Part shown: one piece after another, positions 33,461 to 44,648 of the stretch
How the letters are laid out: each line of letters begins with the position of its first letter
How positions within the stretch are numbered: the first letter of the stretch is position 1
The notes under the pieces: generated by a model
What the model was told of the DNA's origin: nothing
Databases searched by the model: none
What the model saw: the letters and a program-made list of their open reading frames with translations, nothing else
Source of the DNA: Nemophila menziesii
Lineage: Eukaryota; Streptophyta; Magnoliopsida; Boraginales; Hydrophyllaceae
DNA: 64,000 bases
Direction of reading: 5' to 3'
NCBI GenBank assembly: GCA_029959085.1
Contig: JARWIR010000024.1
Coordinates: 14,558,296-14,622,295, forward strand
Translations under genes and position numbers: made by a program

Positions 33461-34995
33461 TCCCACAGAATAACAATAATATATCTTCTATTACTCTCTG
33501 AACATTAAACCCACAACTACCATTATTTTAATTTCTTCTCTCGTTCATCTTTCTCTTTGTGTATCATTTTTAGTCTCGTTTGTGGATATGTCTAAACCTC
33601 CGATCTCAAGAAGACAGAGAGCACTTGCATAAGATCGTTGGTCATTTCATTTCAATTAATCCTTCCAAAAAAAGGTTTATTTTTTAATTCAAAAATAGTC
33701 TTTTCTCACTAACATATATATTGACAAAACAATTAATTTTAATTACTATTATATTTTTTTCATTGTATGTTAATAGGTATTATGGATCTGAAGAAAGACG
33801 CAATCTGTACACTAGAAGATTAGTCATTGAGCTGAATCGGGAATTGACAGATATTACATTGAGTCACTACTCAATCTCTTCAGTCTAACAAAAAAATATA
33901 ATTGTATATTTTATTGATTGTGTCCACCAATAATTTTTCTTACAAACATTTTCATATTTAAGTATAATTGTTTTATATTTTAATCCATATTTTTTCATAA
34001 CACAACCCTATAAAATGTTCCTCTTAATTATATATATTATTTTATTTTACTCTTTTTCATTACTCAACCAATATTGTTTTTTTCATTTAAAGTATTAATA
34101 CAGTTTTGGTTGAATTTTTCAAACAATACCTCTTTTTGAATTTTATATTTATTTATTTTTTAATAAACTATAATATAATAATTATATTTTAAATAATGGT
34201 ATTTATATAAATATTAAGGTCATTAATTATTTACTTTTTATTTAAATCCTATTTAATGATATTTTTTTCATTTTTATGCAATTTAGATTAAGTTCACCTT
34301 TTAGATGATAAATAACATTAATCTTTATGTTTAGTTTTGCTAACTTCCAACAACACAGAATCTTTCTTTGTTACCTCAAAAAGCTCACAACAAAAATCAA
34401 TGAATACAAGAGTTATATAAGAAAAGGTACAAGTTTATTATTTTTTTGTGTTTTTGCTAGTTTAAGAGTTTACTTTTTTTTCAGATTTTTTAATGTAAAT
34501 ATTTATAATAACTTTATTTTTGTGGAATTATTAAAGGATTGAGGCAGCCATTAATGCCATTAAGAAATTTGGACTTTCAAAAGAGTTTATTCGAAATCAG
34601 ATTGAAGACCTTCTTGATGTAAGTATTTTTACTTTCCTTTCTAAACTCGGGCTCGAAAAATTCTAATCAAAATTTGTATACCACGTAACTATGTGATGCC
34701 TTAGTATTATTTTATTTTTTTATATTTAATAAATTTTTACCATTAGTCACGATTTTCCCTATGAAATATTTTTAAGAAATGCAAATATACGTCTATATTG
34801 GAAATGAGAGAAATTATATCATTGTAATATTATAAGCGTGAGAAAAATGTCTTTAGTTTTATTGGTCTTATATATTAATTTTTAGAGTATGAATGTGATG
34901 AGTTTAATTTTTTGGTTTTTGAAATTAATTTTTTTTAAACTCTAAAACTTTAAAAACAAAGGGTTAAACATGTAAAAAAATATAAGACTACTAGT

Positions 34996-35056
34996 TGGTC
35001 TAGTGGTTAGACTACTTCGTAGAGGTGTCCCTTCTTTAAATTTGGGCAATGAATCT
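34996..35056 (+). repeat. SINE-like sequence, unit 2
   Basis: A-box intact; the B-box-like end is changed to GGGCAATGAATCT. Confidence 0.53.
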
Positions 35057-37055
35057 ACATTTGGGTTGCAATTTTATTGTTTTATAGTGACTCTATAGAA
35101 TTATGTTATATTATTATACTATTATTTATGATTTATGTCAATCTATATTTTGAGATTTCTTCTCTTAAGTCTTCTATCCTTAAATTTTTTTTATTAGCCG
35201 TTAATTTTTGGATTAATATCGAATAAATCCCTCACACTACTTTTATAGCCGTTATTTTTTTGTATGAATTTCTTTTTCCTTATATTTTATGAAAAAATTG
35301 CATTTATAGTTCACTGTCTTATGTAAATATCCACTACTGAATTATATGCTAATATTTCATGTTCTTTGCAATTGTTTTAGAATAAGATTGAATCAAGATA
35401 ATCTAAGAATTGATTGGCCTAAACCTAAGATGGTTTATTCCTTTTGTTTGTGAAGTAATAAGACATACAAGAATCATATAGTTATGGTGAAATTGGATCT
35501 AGTTGAAAAGAAGAATCAAGCTTGTTAGCAAATTGCCCATAAAAGTGTCACCATACATTTTGTTCTTTTCTTTTTTTCCCATAAGAACACCGATTTTGAG
35601 GTATGAGAAAATTCTCAGAACTCGTATTTTAAATTTTGAGAATTTTTTCAAAACTGATTGTTCTTTAAAATTTTAACAAGACTGTCGAGTTTTATGGAGC
35701 ATTTATCCTTAATTTTATTTATTTATGAGTATATTGGTTTTACAATTATCTTTTGGGGGCAATATATTAGGATGAGTATAGTGCAACTTTTCATAATATA
35801 TGAACATTTAATGCATCAAAGGTTGGGAAAAAATTCCAGGGACAATTGTGATATTTCATTTAATTAATTAGGAAGTCCATTATACATTTTGAATTGTATT
35901 AATCAAATTTTATTCGAAGGCAGTAATCTGTACTAGTGTGGTTATATTAAATCATATTTTGGAATTTTGGAATAGTTTAGTATTTCCCTTGGAACAAATG
36001 TTAGTTTCTTTCGTACTGATATTATTTTGATTTAGATATATGGTGGACATACCGGGTTGCAATTAATTGAAGATAAAATGTCGAAGTGCATATAGATGTG
36101 TATTTGGAGGCAAACACTGACGATCAAAATGATGCTAGAAGCTCACCAAGGTATTAATGAATATTATTATTTGTTTTAAATTCTAAATTTAGCATCTAGT
36201 TAAGTTGTTTTTATAATGTGAAGGAGGTGGATACAACCCTCATCACTAATGCAAAAGAGATGTTGCTGAAGTAGTAGAAGCACATGCAGAGGATGTAGGG
36301 GTAGGGGTTGAAGAAGCAGAAGTAGAGAAACAAAACAAGAAGGACACAGTAATTGATCTGGTGAGACAATGAACTTAATTTGTTTTAAATATTTGTGTAT
36401 TGGTCTTGGTTTATCTCTACTTTCTCTGAAGATCTATCAATTTTAAATGCTTTTATACTTGAATACAAGAAATTAGATTGTTATTTTCATTGCTAATAAA
36501 AACAATTTACGTTTTGTTGAAGTACGAGGAGCTCATCACCAAACATGGTAGAAAGCGAGCAAAAATATCGAGGTCTGACTCACATAAAGACGGAGCCTCT
36601 AAAACCGAGGCAACAAAACAACTTTGATCCAGTTAACTTGTGAGTATTTACATTAATCGTATTTCAATTTTTTAATTGCTATACATTATGCATATACTTA
36701 ATCCATAGATGTTGAACTATAAATTTATTAATCATTATTTGTTGTTTTAGGTTTACATATGGATACTCTGGAAGATTAGTCATTGAGCTGAATCAGGAAT
36801 TGGCAGATTAGTCCATATATCATTAGTGGCATTGCAAAACTATATTTATAGGATCATAATTAGATTTTGTTGTACACTGATTATGTTCAAAATTTAATTA
36901 TTGATTTGTTCTTGAGTCTTGTTTTTTTGTAATCCTGCAATTTAAACAATCATATAGTCGTATATTTTGTTATTTAAGTTAAAGTAAATTTTCAACGTAA
37001 TTTATAAAGAGACGAAATAAGTTAGACAGTTTTATCTTTTCTTCTATCCTAATTT

Positions 37056-37058
37056 ATA
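37056..37058. repeat. CACTA target duplication ATA, left
   Basis: ATA precedes CACTAC and recurs at 44646-44648. The empty site (AATTTATATATTAG) is present in sister units, for example near 30460. Confidence 0.9.
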
Positions 37059-37405
37059 CACTACTCCCGCATTAGCCTCTAGCGACTAAATTTCTCGCGA
37101 CTACTTGATGTAGTCGCTAAAGATAGGAGCATTCGCGACTACAAATCTCTAACGACTACATGGTATTTTTCGCGACTACCAAGTAGTCGTTAACAATGTT
37201 TGATTTTTTCGACTACATGCTGTAGTCGTTAATACGTATTAAGTAGTCGATAATGGTATTTAGTATTTCTTAATTATTTTCCAACCGCCAACGTGTAGTC
37301 GCTAGTGGGTTAATCATTTAACGACTACTTCATGTAGTCGTTAGTACTCATTTATAACGACTACAAGTGAACTTTTGGCGACTACTTATGTAGTCGCGAG
37401 TAGTG
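37059..37405. repeat. Left terminal and subterminal repeats of the CACTA
   Basis: About 347 bp with many copies of the core CGACTAC/GTAGTCG, often as inverted pairs with short gaps. Such arrays are binding sites for the element's TNPA-like protein in known En/Spm elements. The block ends with GCGAGTAGTG (37396-37405), which resembles the element's own right terminus, so it looks like a miniature CACTA on its own. Confidence 0.85.
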
Positions 37406-37526
37406 TAGCGTCTTTTCCAGCAATAACTTGCGAATTGCTTTACCCAATACACCATTATTATATAATTTCTCTTTCTTTCTCTCAAATCTCTCCCAATTTT
37501 TTTCCACAATTCATCATTAAAAATTA

Positions 37527-37796
37527 TTCCAACACTTTGAAAAGCTTTCCCGGTTCAATCATCAAGTGGGACCGCATCAATTATCAATTTTTATTTCCAA
37601 ACTTGCCAAAAGTAGGTATTTTTTGTTCCATAAAACTCTTTCAATATATCTTTTAGTTTCATTCAATTGTGTAGTAAATGTTAAATAGTATCACTTATTA
37701 GGTATTTCAACACGTGGGCAAGCTTTCCCGGGTCAAACATCAACGTGGGGCCGCCTCAATTATCAATTTTCCCTTCCGAATTTGCCCAAAAGTATG
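37527..37796 (+). repeat. Duplicated leader segment of the transposase gene
   Basis: About 90 bases at 37527-37617 (AACACTTTGAAAAGCTTTCC..) are repeated in diverged form at 37708-37796 (AACACGTGGGCAAGCTTTCC..). Both sit upstream of the transposase start and end near possible splice donors, so they are probably untranslated exons. Confidence 0.65.
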
Positions 37797-37917
37797 TGTC
37801 TTTTTCATCCTTTCCTTAATTGATTACAATTCTATAGTTAATGCTAAATATATAATATCATTGTGTATATATCTATACTCATTTATTAATTTCATGTGAA
37901 TTATAAATAATTATATT

Positions 37918-37970
37918 AAGTATATATATTTTTATATATATATATATATATATTTTTAAATATATATAAA

Positions 37971-38009
<39 letters not shown>

Positions 38010-38035
38010 AAAATATATATATATAAATATTTGTA
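37918..38035. repeat. (TA)n microsatellite
   Basis: Long runs of TA interrupted by A/T tracts in the leader intron of the transposase gene. Confidence 0.95.
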
Positions 38036-38087
38036 TGATATATTATTGTATGTTGCTATATTATGTATGCTTTTAATGTTATATTTA

Positions 38088-38310
38088 TGCATTTATTTGG
38101 TGATGTGATATTTCGTGTGCTTTTAATTTTATATTTATTTATTTAATCGGTGATGTAATAATTTTTTTCATTTCATATTTATTTATTTAATCGGTGATGT
38201 AATAATTTTTTTTTTTATTCATTTATGTAATCGGTGATGTAATAATTTTTTCTCGTTTTATTTTTATGTATTTATTTGGTGATGTAATAATTTTTTTTTT
38301 CATTTTATTT
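38088..38310 (+). repeat. ~55-bp imperfect tandem repeat
   Basis: The phrase GGTGATGTAATAATTTTTT recurs five times (about 38099, 38151, 38193, 38232 and 38278) with T/A-rich spacers. It lies just before the transposase coding exon. Confidence 0.75.
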
Positions 38311-38343
38311 ATGTTGTATTCTTTCATATTGTAATAGTTGACT

Positions 38344-39870
38344 ATGGCTTCTGGTATTGATAAGAGTTGGATTGGTACGGCTCATAAAGTTTCGCGTGAA
38401 TTCATTAAGGGGATAGAACCATTCCTTGCTTTTGCTGAAAAAAATAGACCTCCTGGTGAAGACACAATTTATTGTCCGTGTAATCAGTGTTCGAATTATC
38501 GTAGGTATACGGTTGAGAAAGTTAGGTCACATCTATTAGTGCATGGGTTTTTGGAGACGTATGATATTTGGACAAAGCATGGTGAGCCCGAGGATATTCT
38601 CGATACTCGATATGAAGAAAATGAAATGTTGGATATATACGATGATTTGAGACCTAATTACGAGGTTGGTGGTCATTCTGGTGACACCGAGATCACAGAC
38701 TCGAACAGTACAGCTCGTGACAAATTCGAAAAGATGTTTTCCGATTTAGAGACCGAGTTATACCCTGGTTGTGATGTCATGAGTTCATTAAATTTCATTG
38801 CGAAGCTAATGCACGTGAAGGTCAAGAACAAGTGGTCTAACACGTCTTTCACCGAGTTGCTTCAGCTATTATGCCGTGTGTTGCCCAAACCTCATACGTT
38901 GCCCGATTCATACGAGGCGTGCAACAAGAAGTTAAAAAATTTAGGTATGGGTTACGAGACCATCGATGTTTGCGTGAACGATTGTGCTTTGTTTTACAAG
39001 GAAAATGCTTCCCTTGAAAAGTGTCCAGTATGTAATGAATCCAGATGGGACCCGAAGAAGGGTCTGAAAGTAGCGCATAAGAAACTCAGATATTTCCCGA
39101 TTGCCCCTAGGCTGCAGCGACTTTACGCTTCGAGGCACACTGCCGAAAATATGATCTGGCACCAAACAGGGAAGAATACAGATCCAGATTTGTTGCGTCA
39201 TCCAGTTGACGGAGATAGTTGGAAGAGATTCGTTCAGTTAAATCCCGAGTTTGCTAGTGAACCTCGGAACGTCTTCTTGGGTTTGGGTATCGATGGCTTT
39301 TGCCCATTCTCCATGCAAAACAACTCTTACAGCATGTGGCCGGTTATATTGACCGTCTACAACTTACCACCGTGGGAGTGTATGAAGGAGACGACATTCC
39401 AGCTTTGTTTGTTGATTCCGGGACCCCGTTCACCCGGCAAGGACATGGACGTCTTTCTTCGTCCTGTTATAGATGAGTTGGGCGAGTTGTGGGGTAAAGG
39501 GATTATTACTTATGATGCCCACAAGAAGGAAGAGTTTACTATGAAGGTTTGTTTGTTGTCTACGACTAACGATTTTCCCGCTAGGACATACACCTCAGGA
39601 TGGTCGGGTCAAGGTTATAAAGCTTGTCCAGAATGCATGGATGCTACTCCGTCATTGAGCGTGAAGAAAGGGGTTGCTTACTTCGACCACAGACGTTGGT
39701 TACCTATCAAACATCCTTTCAGAGACGAAAAAGTTTTGTACAAGAAACCCACTGATAGGCGACCACCGAAGAAATATAAACCTGCCGATATTCAGACACA
39801 GTTAGATGGCCTTCCCATTTTGACTCTAAACTTTGACCATGAACACTCAACTTTGACTCTAAACACTTAA
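38344..39870 (+). pseudogene. TNP2-type CACTA transposase, truncated
   Basis: Open frame of 508 codons from ATG 38344, just after an AG acceptor (GTAATAG). Residues about 7-85 form the transposase-associated domain, with W9 and CPCNQC (44-49). Residues about 190-490 match the TNP2/Transposase_21 family: CPVC (227-230), LGLGIDGFCPF (312-322), SYSMWPVILTVYNLPPW (328-344), PGKDMDVFLRP (364-373), LLSTTNDFPA (404-413) and GYKACPEC (424-431). Homology stops at about residue 490; the last ~18 codons are encoded by the minisatellite that follows. The family is normally several hundred residues longer, so the C-terminal part of the catalytic core is lost. It would bind and cut the CACTA ends if complete. 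Confidence 0.9.
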
Positions 39871-40604
39871 CTTTGACCATAAACACTCAACTTTGACTCT
39901 AAACACTCAACTTTGACCATAAACACTCAACTTTGACCATAAACTCTAAACTTTGACCATAAACACTCAACTTTGACCATAAACTCTAAACTTTGACCAT
40001 GAACACTCAACTTTGACTCTAAACACTCAACTTTGACTCTAAACACTCAACTTTGACCATGAACACTCAACTTTGACCATAAACTCTAAACTTTGACCAT
40101 GAACACTCAACTTTGACTCTAAACACTCAACTTTGACTCTAAACACTCAACTTTGACCATGAACACTCAACTTTGACCATAAACTCTAAACTTTGACCAT
40201 GAACACTCAACTTTGACTCTAAACACTCAACTTTGACTCTAAACTCTAAACTTTGACCATGAACACTCAACTTTGACCATAAACACTCAACTTTGACTCT
40301 AAACACTCAACTTTGACCATAAACACTTAACTTTGACTCTAAACACTCAACTTTGACTCTAAACACTCAACTTTGACCATGAACACTCAACTTTGACCAT
40401 AAACTCTAAACTTTGACCATGAACACTCAACTTTGACTCTAAACACTCAACTTTGACTCTAAACTCTAAACTTTGACCATGAACACTCAACTTTGACCAT
40501 AAACTCTAAACTTTGACCATGAACACTCAACTTTGACTCGAAACACTTAACTTTGACTCGAAACACTTAACTTTGACTCGAAACACTTAACTTTGACTCG
40601 AAAC
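39819..40604 (+). repeat. 20-bp minisatellite, ~39 copies, with higher-order structure
   Basis: Unit AAACACTCAACTTTGACCAT with variants (GACTCT, GACTCG, GAACACTC, AAACTCTAAA). From about 40001 a five-unit, 100-bp block repeats exactly or nearly so (40001, 40101, 40201), showing expansion in multiples. It begins abruptly inside the transposase reading frame. Confidence 0.95.
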
Positions 40605-40697
40605 TTGCATAATTGTTTAGTGTTTAGTTTATTTTAAATGTTTATTTGGTATTGAATTAAAATATTGCATAATTGTTTAGTGTTTAGTTTATTTTTA
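40604..40697 (+). repeat. Short direct repeat after the minisatellite
   Basis: TTGCATAATTGTTTAGTGTT and the following TAGTTTATTTT occur twice, 60 bases apart (40604 and 40664). A poly(A) run follows. Confidence 0.85.
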
Positions 40698-40714
40698 AAA
40701 AAAAAAAAAATTAT

Positions 40715-40990
40715 CTAGCGACTACATTTAACTTATAGCGACTAGTTCTTGTACATGAACTAGTCGCTAATGATTCTTTAGCACTAGCGACTACAATGTA
40801 GTCGCTAGACGTCGAAATAAATTCCCCAAACCCATGGCGGTCAGTTTTCCCGCCCCCTCAATGTACACGCGTTTTACTTTTCACTCTAGCGACTACATTG
40901 TAGTCGCTAAAGACTCGTTGACGTGGTCAATATTCATTCTAGCGACTACATTTTTTGATCTAGCGACTACAAAAAGTAGTCGCTAGAAAA
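40715..40990. repeat. Internal block of CACTA subterminal-type motifs
   Basis: AGCGACTAC/GTAGTCGCT motifs of the kind seen at the element's ends occur here in its middle, including a hairpin TAGCGACTAGTTC..GAACTAGTCGCTA (about 40737-40769) and a near-palindrome CTAGCGACTACA..TGTAGTCGCTAG (about 40785-40809). It lies directly upstream of the leader of the TNPA-type gene. It could be that gene's own control region or the left end of a second element fused into this one. Confidence 0.85.
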
Positions 40991-42167
40991 AAAACCCTAT
41001 ATCTAACCCGAGAGCTCCATTTTCAGTCTTATTCTTTCTTCCAAAACTCAAAAAAACGAGAGCTCCATTAAAAAACCACTCCAAGGGCCGATTCTAGCAT
41101 CAAATCTTCAACAAAGGTAAGCAAATCCAACACCATTTATCATTCTATTCCATTTTTACTCTTAGATTAAGCTTTTTTCCTCCATTTTTACATTTCTAAT
41201 TAAATTTTTTTTGTTTGTGTTTCAATCCGAATCTAAATGGCATGGATTCAACACCAAATCAACTCCAATTTCATCCAAAAAGGTTAGTATTTCAACCAAT
41301 TTTTGATTTTTAATTTTCATGTCAATTTTTTTTGGTTTTTTTTCTTTGATGATTAAATGTTATTATTAATTCCGAATATAGTAGGGTGTAATTAGAGTGT
41401 TCTATGAATTGTTTAAACGAAAAATTGATGTTAAAACCCTTAAAAAAATAGTTTTTGAAAGCTAATTAAATTTTTTCCATTTTTTTGGTGTATGATTGTT
41501 AAATCCGAATATAGTAGGTGTTATTAGTGATTCATTTTTGTTATTTTGAGCATGTAATTCATGGTTTATGATGATAAATTAATTATGATGATTTATTGAT
41601 ATTTTTGTTAATTTTTGTTATCATTCTTAGTAAATTTTGATGCTTAAAAGTGCAAAAATTATGTTAAAAAATGTGTTAGAATGAAATTGTGTTAAAAATT
41701 GTGTTAAAAATAACTTAGGGACCTTTAGGCAATTAAAAAAAAATTATGATAGGGACTTTTATGCAATTTAAAACTACATATGGACTTTCATGACATTTTA
41801 AAATATTTAGGCATTTTTATGCTATTTAAGAAAATTAAATATGGACTTTAGGGACTTTTATGCAATTTACAAAAATATTTATGCAATTTTAGAAAAATTA
41901 AATAAGGACTATTATGCAATTAAAAAAAATATATAGGAATATGTATGGAATTTTTAACAAATAAAATATGGATTTTTATGCATTTTTTAAAAATAAAGGG
42001 AATTTTATGCAATTTAAAAAAATATAGGGAATTTAGTTTATTTTATTTATAATTGTAATAATTTATTTAATTTTATTTTCATGTTTTTTATTTTTTGTGA
42101 TGTAATAATTTAGTATTTTTTATGTTTATTTTTTATTCCGTATTTTAATTAATCTATAAATTGGTAG
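40991..42167 (+). promoter_or_regulatory. Leader and intron region of the TNPA-type gene
   Basis: AAAACCCTATATCTAACCC at about 40988 is followed by a CT-rich leader. Possible untranslated exons end near 41115 (AACAAAG/GTAAGC) and 41281 (CAAAAAG/GTTAGT). The remainder is an AT-rich intron with many ACTTTTATGCAATTT-like words (41700-42020), ending at the acceptor GTAG before ATG 42168. Confidence 0.5.
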
Positions 42168-43912
42168 ATGGCCGATGTGATGTCACGACACCACGGAGGG
42201 GACGGTGGGGATAGGGACCCAAGCCGGAATCCTAACCGGAACCTAGCCGACTGTGCAAACCAGCCAGGTAAATAAAAAAATCCAGTTAAATACTTTGTCA
42301 AAAAATAGTCACTAATAATTAATCTAATGTTAAAACAGATCCCCCTAGACGGAGAACAAGGGGTGGAGGTGCCTTGAAGACTGCGATGAAGGCATTGAAG
42401 GAAGTTGGGTGGCCTTTGCCAGTCAACTTTTGTGCGTTAGACGACACGTGGAGTCCTTCGGGCAAGTACGGGCACCACGTTTCTCAAGTTATTGGAATCG
42501 CAGTACGAGAGAGGATTCCGCCCTATCACCCGTTTTGGAGAAAGGTGCCGGAGGCGGACAAAAAAGCTGTTATTAAGAGATTATCGGTATTTAATTTAAC
42601 TGTTAATTTATTTTTTAACTTAATTTATTATTCTTTTTTAAATTTAAATAATGTATTTTTTTTTACAGAAATATTTTAACATAAATGATTGGAAAAAGAG
42701 GAAAGATTGTAACAAGATTTTTGGGAATTTGGACGATACAATGAGGATGAGGTTTAAGGATTACAAATACAACGTGAAGAAGTATTATTGGAAAAAGGGT
42801 ATAAAGCCGGATTGGTTGTCAGATGAGGTGTGGGCTAAGTGCTGCGAGTATTGGAGTTCAAGAAAAGCTAAGGTAAAATCTTGATGATTTTTAATTTTAG
42901 TATATATTTAAAATTATAATAGTTTGTAATAATAATTGAATTTTATATTTTTTCAGAATCAAGCAAAAGAGAATAAAAAGAATCGAGAAAAGCAGAAAAA
43001 CAAGAGTGGAGCGGGGTCGAGGAGGTATTCCCGAACTCGGGATATGCTATACGAGGTAATTTTTTATTTAAGTAATTTTTTTTATTAATTTATAATTTAT
43101 TTTGAATATTCTTTATTTTATTGAAACAGGGTGAAGAATTAATCCCGGGAGGGCATCTGGTGATAAGGGACGAGTCTACCCAACAAGACATCCCGATTCC
43201 GCCTATGGGTGCGTTTTACGAGGTGGTGGGGAAGACAAAGAAGACGAAAGAGTGGAGGTCGGTGGGGTACGAAAGAGCCGATGTAAGTTATTCTTTATTA
43301 GATTGTTTTAATTATTTTTTTCATTTATTATCAAATTTAATTGATATATTGTTTTTTATGTAACAGAAATTGCTCAAGGACGCGATGAAGGAGAAGGTGA
43401 GTCAAAGTCAATCAGAGTCAGGCGATTGGGGAGGAATGAGTCAGAAGGAGCAAGTCGATTACGTGAGGAAGACCGCGAAGGAGGTTGGGTCACCGAAGAG
43501 GAGCTTTATTCCGGGCATTGGCCGTCCGGGAAAATCGAAGAACAAGGCTAAGACTACTCCAGCCCGGAACGAGCAACACGAGGAGATGATGGCGGCTATT
43601 AACGAGCTCCGAGTGTCCAGCGGTCTTGCCCCCTTCCCCCGCCCTGAAGATTCTACTAGCACCGCGCCTGCAGCTTTCTCGATGGCTACTGTGAATGATG
43701 CCATCGCATACATTAATCAGTTGAGGGCGGATAAAGGCGAGGCCCCCTTCCAGCCTATGAGTGCGGGCCCCACTCCTCCTAGCGATGACTCAGAAGACTC
43801 AGACGATGATAGTAGTAGCAGCGGTGAAGATGTTGATATGGATGTTGATTTGGATGAAGATGATTACGTGCCCGGGAATGAGGAGGACCTCTATAGACGC
43901 CGAGGATTTTAG
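42168..43912 (+). CDS. TNPA/Ptta-type En/Spm protein, 6 exons, 449 aa
   Basis: Exons 42168-42267, 42339-42586, 42669-42872, 42957-43055, 43130-43282 and 43367-43912 have GT..AG borders and join into one open frame. The N-terminus is Gly/Asp/Arg-rich. Exon 2 has a VGWPLPV motif and HPFW. Exons 3-4 carry the plant Ptta/En/Spm transposase signature: W/K-rich FNINDWKKRKDCNK, YWKKGIKPDWL, VWAKCCEYW, then NQAKENKKNR and a GSRRYSRTR motif. Exon 6 has GMSQKEQVDYVRK and ends in a strongly acidic Ser/Asp/Glu tail (DDSEDSDDDSSSSGEDVDMD). In En/Spm the TNPA protein binds the subterminal motifs and assists transposition; that role is inferred here. The frame has no visible lesion, unlike the neighbouring transposase. 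Confidence 0.85.
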
Positions 43913-44285
43913 TGATGTTTTAATTATTTTATTTTGAGACTATTCGGATTATTTGGGTTTGTATTAAGACTTTATTACTTTTTTTGGTGACTTATGTAAT
44001 GATTTAATGTTTGGTGACTTTTACCTGGCTTGACCAGGTTTGACTTTGACCTGGCTTGACCGGGTTTGAATTTGGTTTAATTTTATATTTTAATTAATTA
44101 TTTAGAATTGTTAATTTTATATTTTAATTAAATTAATTATTTAGAATTGTTAATTTTATTATTATTTTAATATTTTTTATTTTTAAAAAAAAATAAAAAA
44201 ATATGATTTTCGAATATTTTTTAATTACAGTAATGCAATTAAAAAAAATTCGAAAATTGTGTTTTTTTATTTTTTTTTAAAAATA
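43913..44285. other. 3' UTR and AT-rich DNA of the CACTA
   Basis: It contains a small repeat of GACCTGGCTTGACC.GGTTTG (about 44022-44068) and duplicated ATTAATTATTTAGAATTGTT words. No gene. Confidence 0.6.
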
Positions 44286-44289
44286 AAAA

Positions 44290-44645
44290 ATTATTATTAA
44301 CGACTACATTGTAGTCGTTAAAGAATAATAATAGTAGTCGCCAAATCATTAGTAACTAACGACTACATTGTAGTCGTTAGTGTTGTCCACTATTGTCGAC
44401 TACAAAGTAGTCGCTAGTAATGGCGTTCTCTAGCGACTACTACGTAGTCGTTAATATGGACCCAAGCTCTAACGACTACGTATTGCCCAGTAGTCGTAAG
44501 GGTTACGTTCTAACGACAAGATTCTAGCGACTAATTTCTAGCGACTACTTGTAGTCGCTAGAACCTTGATCCCACATCTAGCGACTACTTTTTTAAATTC
44601 TAGCGACTACTCGTGTAGTCGCTAGAAGCTTGACGCGGAGTAGTG
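44290..44645. repeat. Right subterminal and terminal repeats of the CACTA
   Basis: About a dozen AACGACTAC/TAGCGACTAC motifs in both orientations, ending in GCGGAGTAGTG. Confidence 0.88.
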
Positions 44646-44648
44646 ATA
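44646..44648. repeat. CACTA target duplication ATA, right
   Basis: Pairs with 37056-37058. The array spacer continues from here (TATTAGAAAAATATTC). Confidence 0.9.

Larger units (their letters stand above)
28371..34955 (+). repeat. Array unit 1
   Basis: Complete unit: 3' exons of G1 (to 30214), spacer 30215-32313 without a gene, and the 5' part of G2. Confidence 0.92.
32314..36811 (+). pseudogene. Copy G2: WIYLD-domain gene fragment, degenerate
   Basis: Same exon order: TATA 32314-32323, second TATA 33452-33460, ATG 33588, exon beginning FANFQQHRIFLCYLKKL at about 34333, first WIYLD exon 34537-34618 (complete, 27 codons: IEAAINAIKKFGLSKEF.., ending EDLLD at a GTAAGT donor), second WIYLD exon 36036-36150. 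The second exon has lost one base (near 36080), which breaks the domain frame. Acidic exon 36224-36360, basic exon 36523-36639, last exon 36751-36811. Of two possible donors after the basic exon, GTAACT is mutated here to TTAACT while GTGAGT is kept. Using GTGAGT joins ..FDPGNL to FTYGYSGRLVIELNQELAD and a stop in one frame. Confidence 0.6.
37059..44645 (+). mobile_element. CACTA (En/Spm) transposon, 7587 bp
   Basis: Ends are CACTACTCCCGC and GCGGAGTAGTG (a ~12-bp imperfect terminal inverted repeat), with a 3-bp duplication ATA. Both ends are packed with TAGCGACTAC motifs in both orientations. It carries a TNP2-type transposase gene (truncated) and a TNPA/Ptta-type gene (open), both on the plus strand. 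It lies in the spacer of array unit 2; units 1, 3, 4 and 5 lack it, so it inserted after the array formed. With the transposase truncated, movement would need another element's protein. Confidence 0.95.

Noticed and set aside
37059..37410. CRISPR-like array (regular short motifs)
   Set aside because: Motifs are inverted as well as direct, spacing is irregular, and they lie at CACTA transposon ends in plant DNA.
37930..38030. Possible origin or matrix-attachment site
   Set aside because: A plain (TA)n microsatellite; nothing beyond base composition supports a function.
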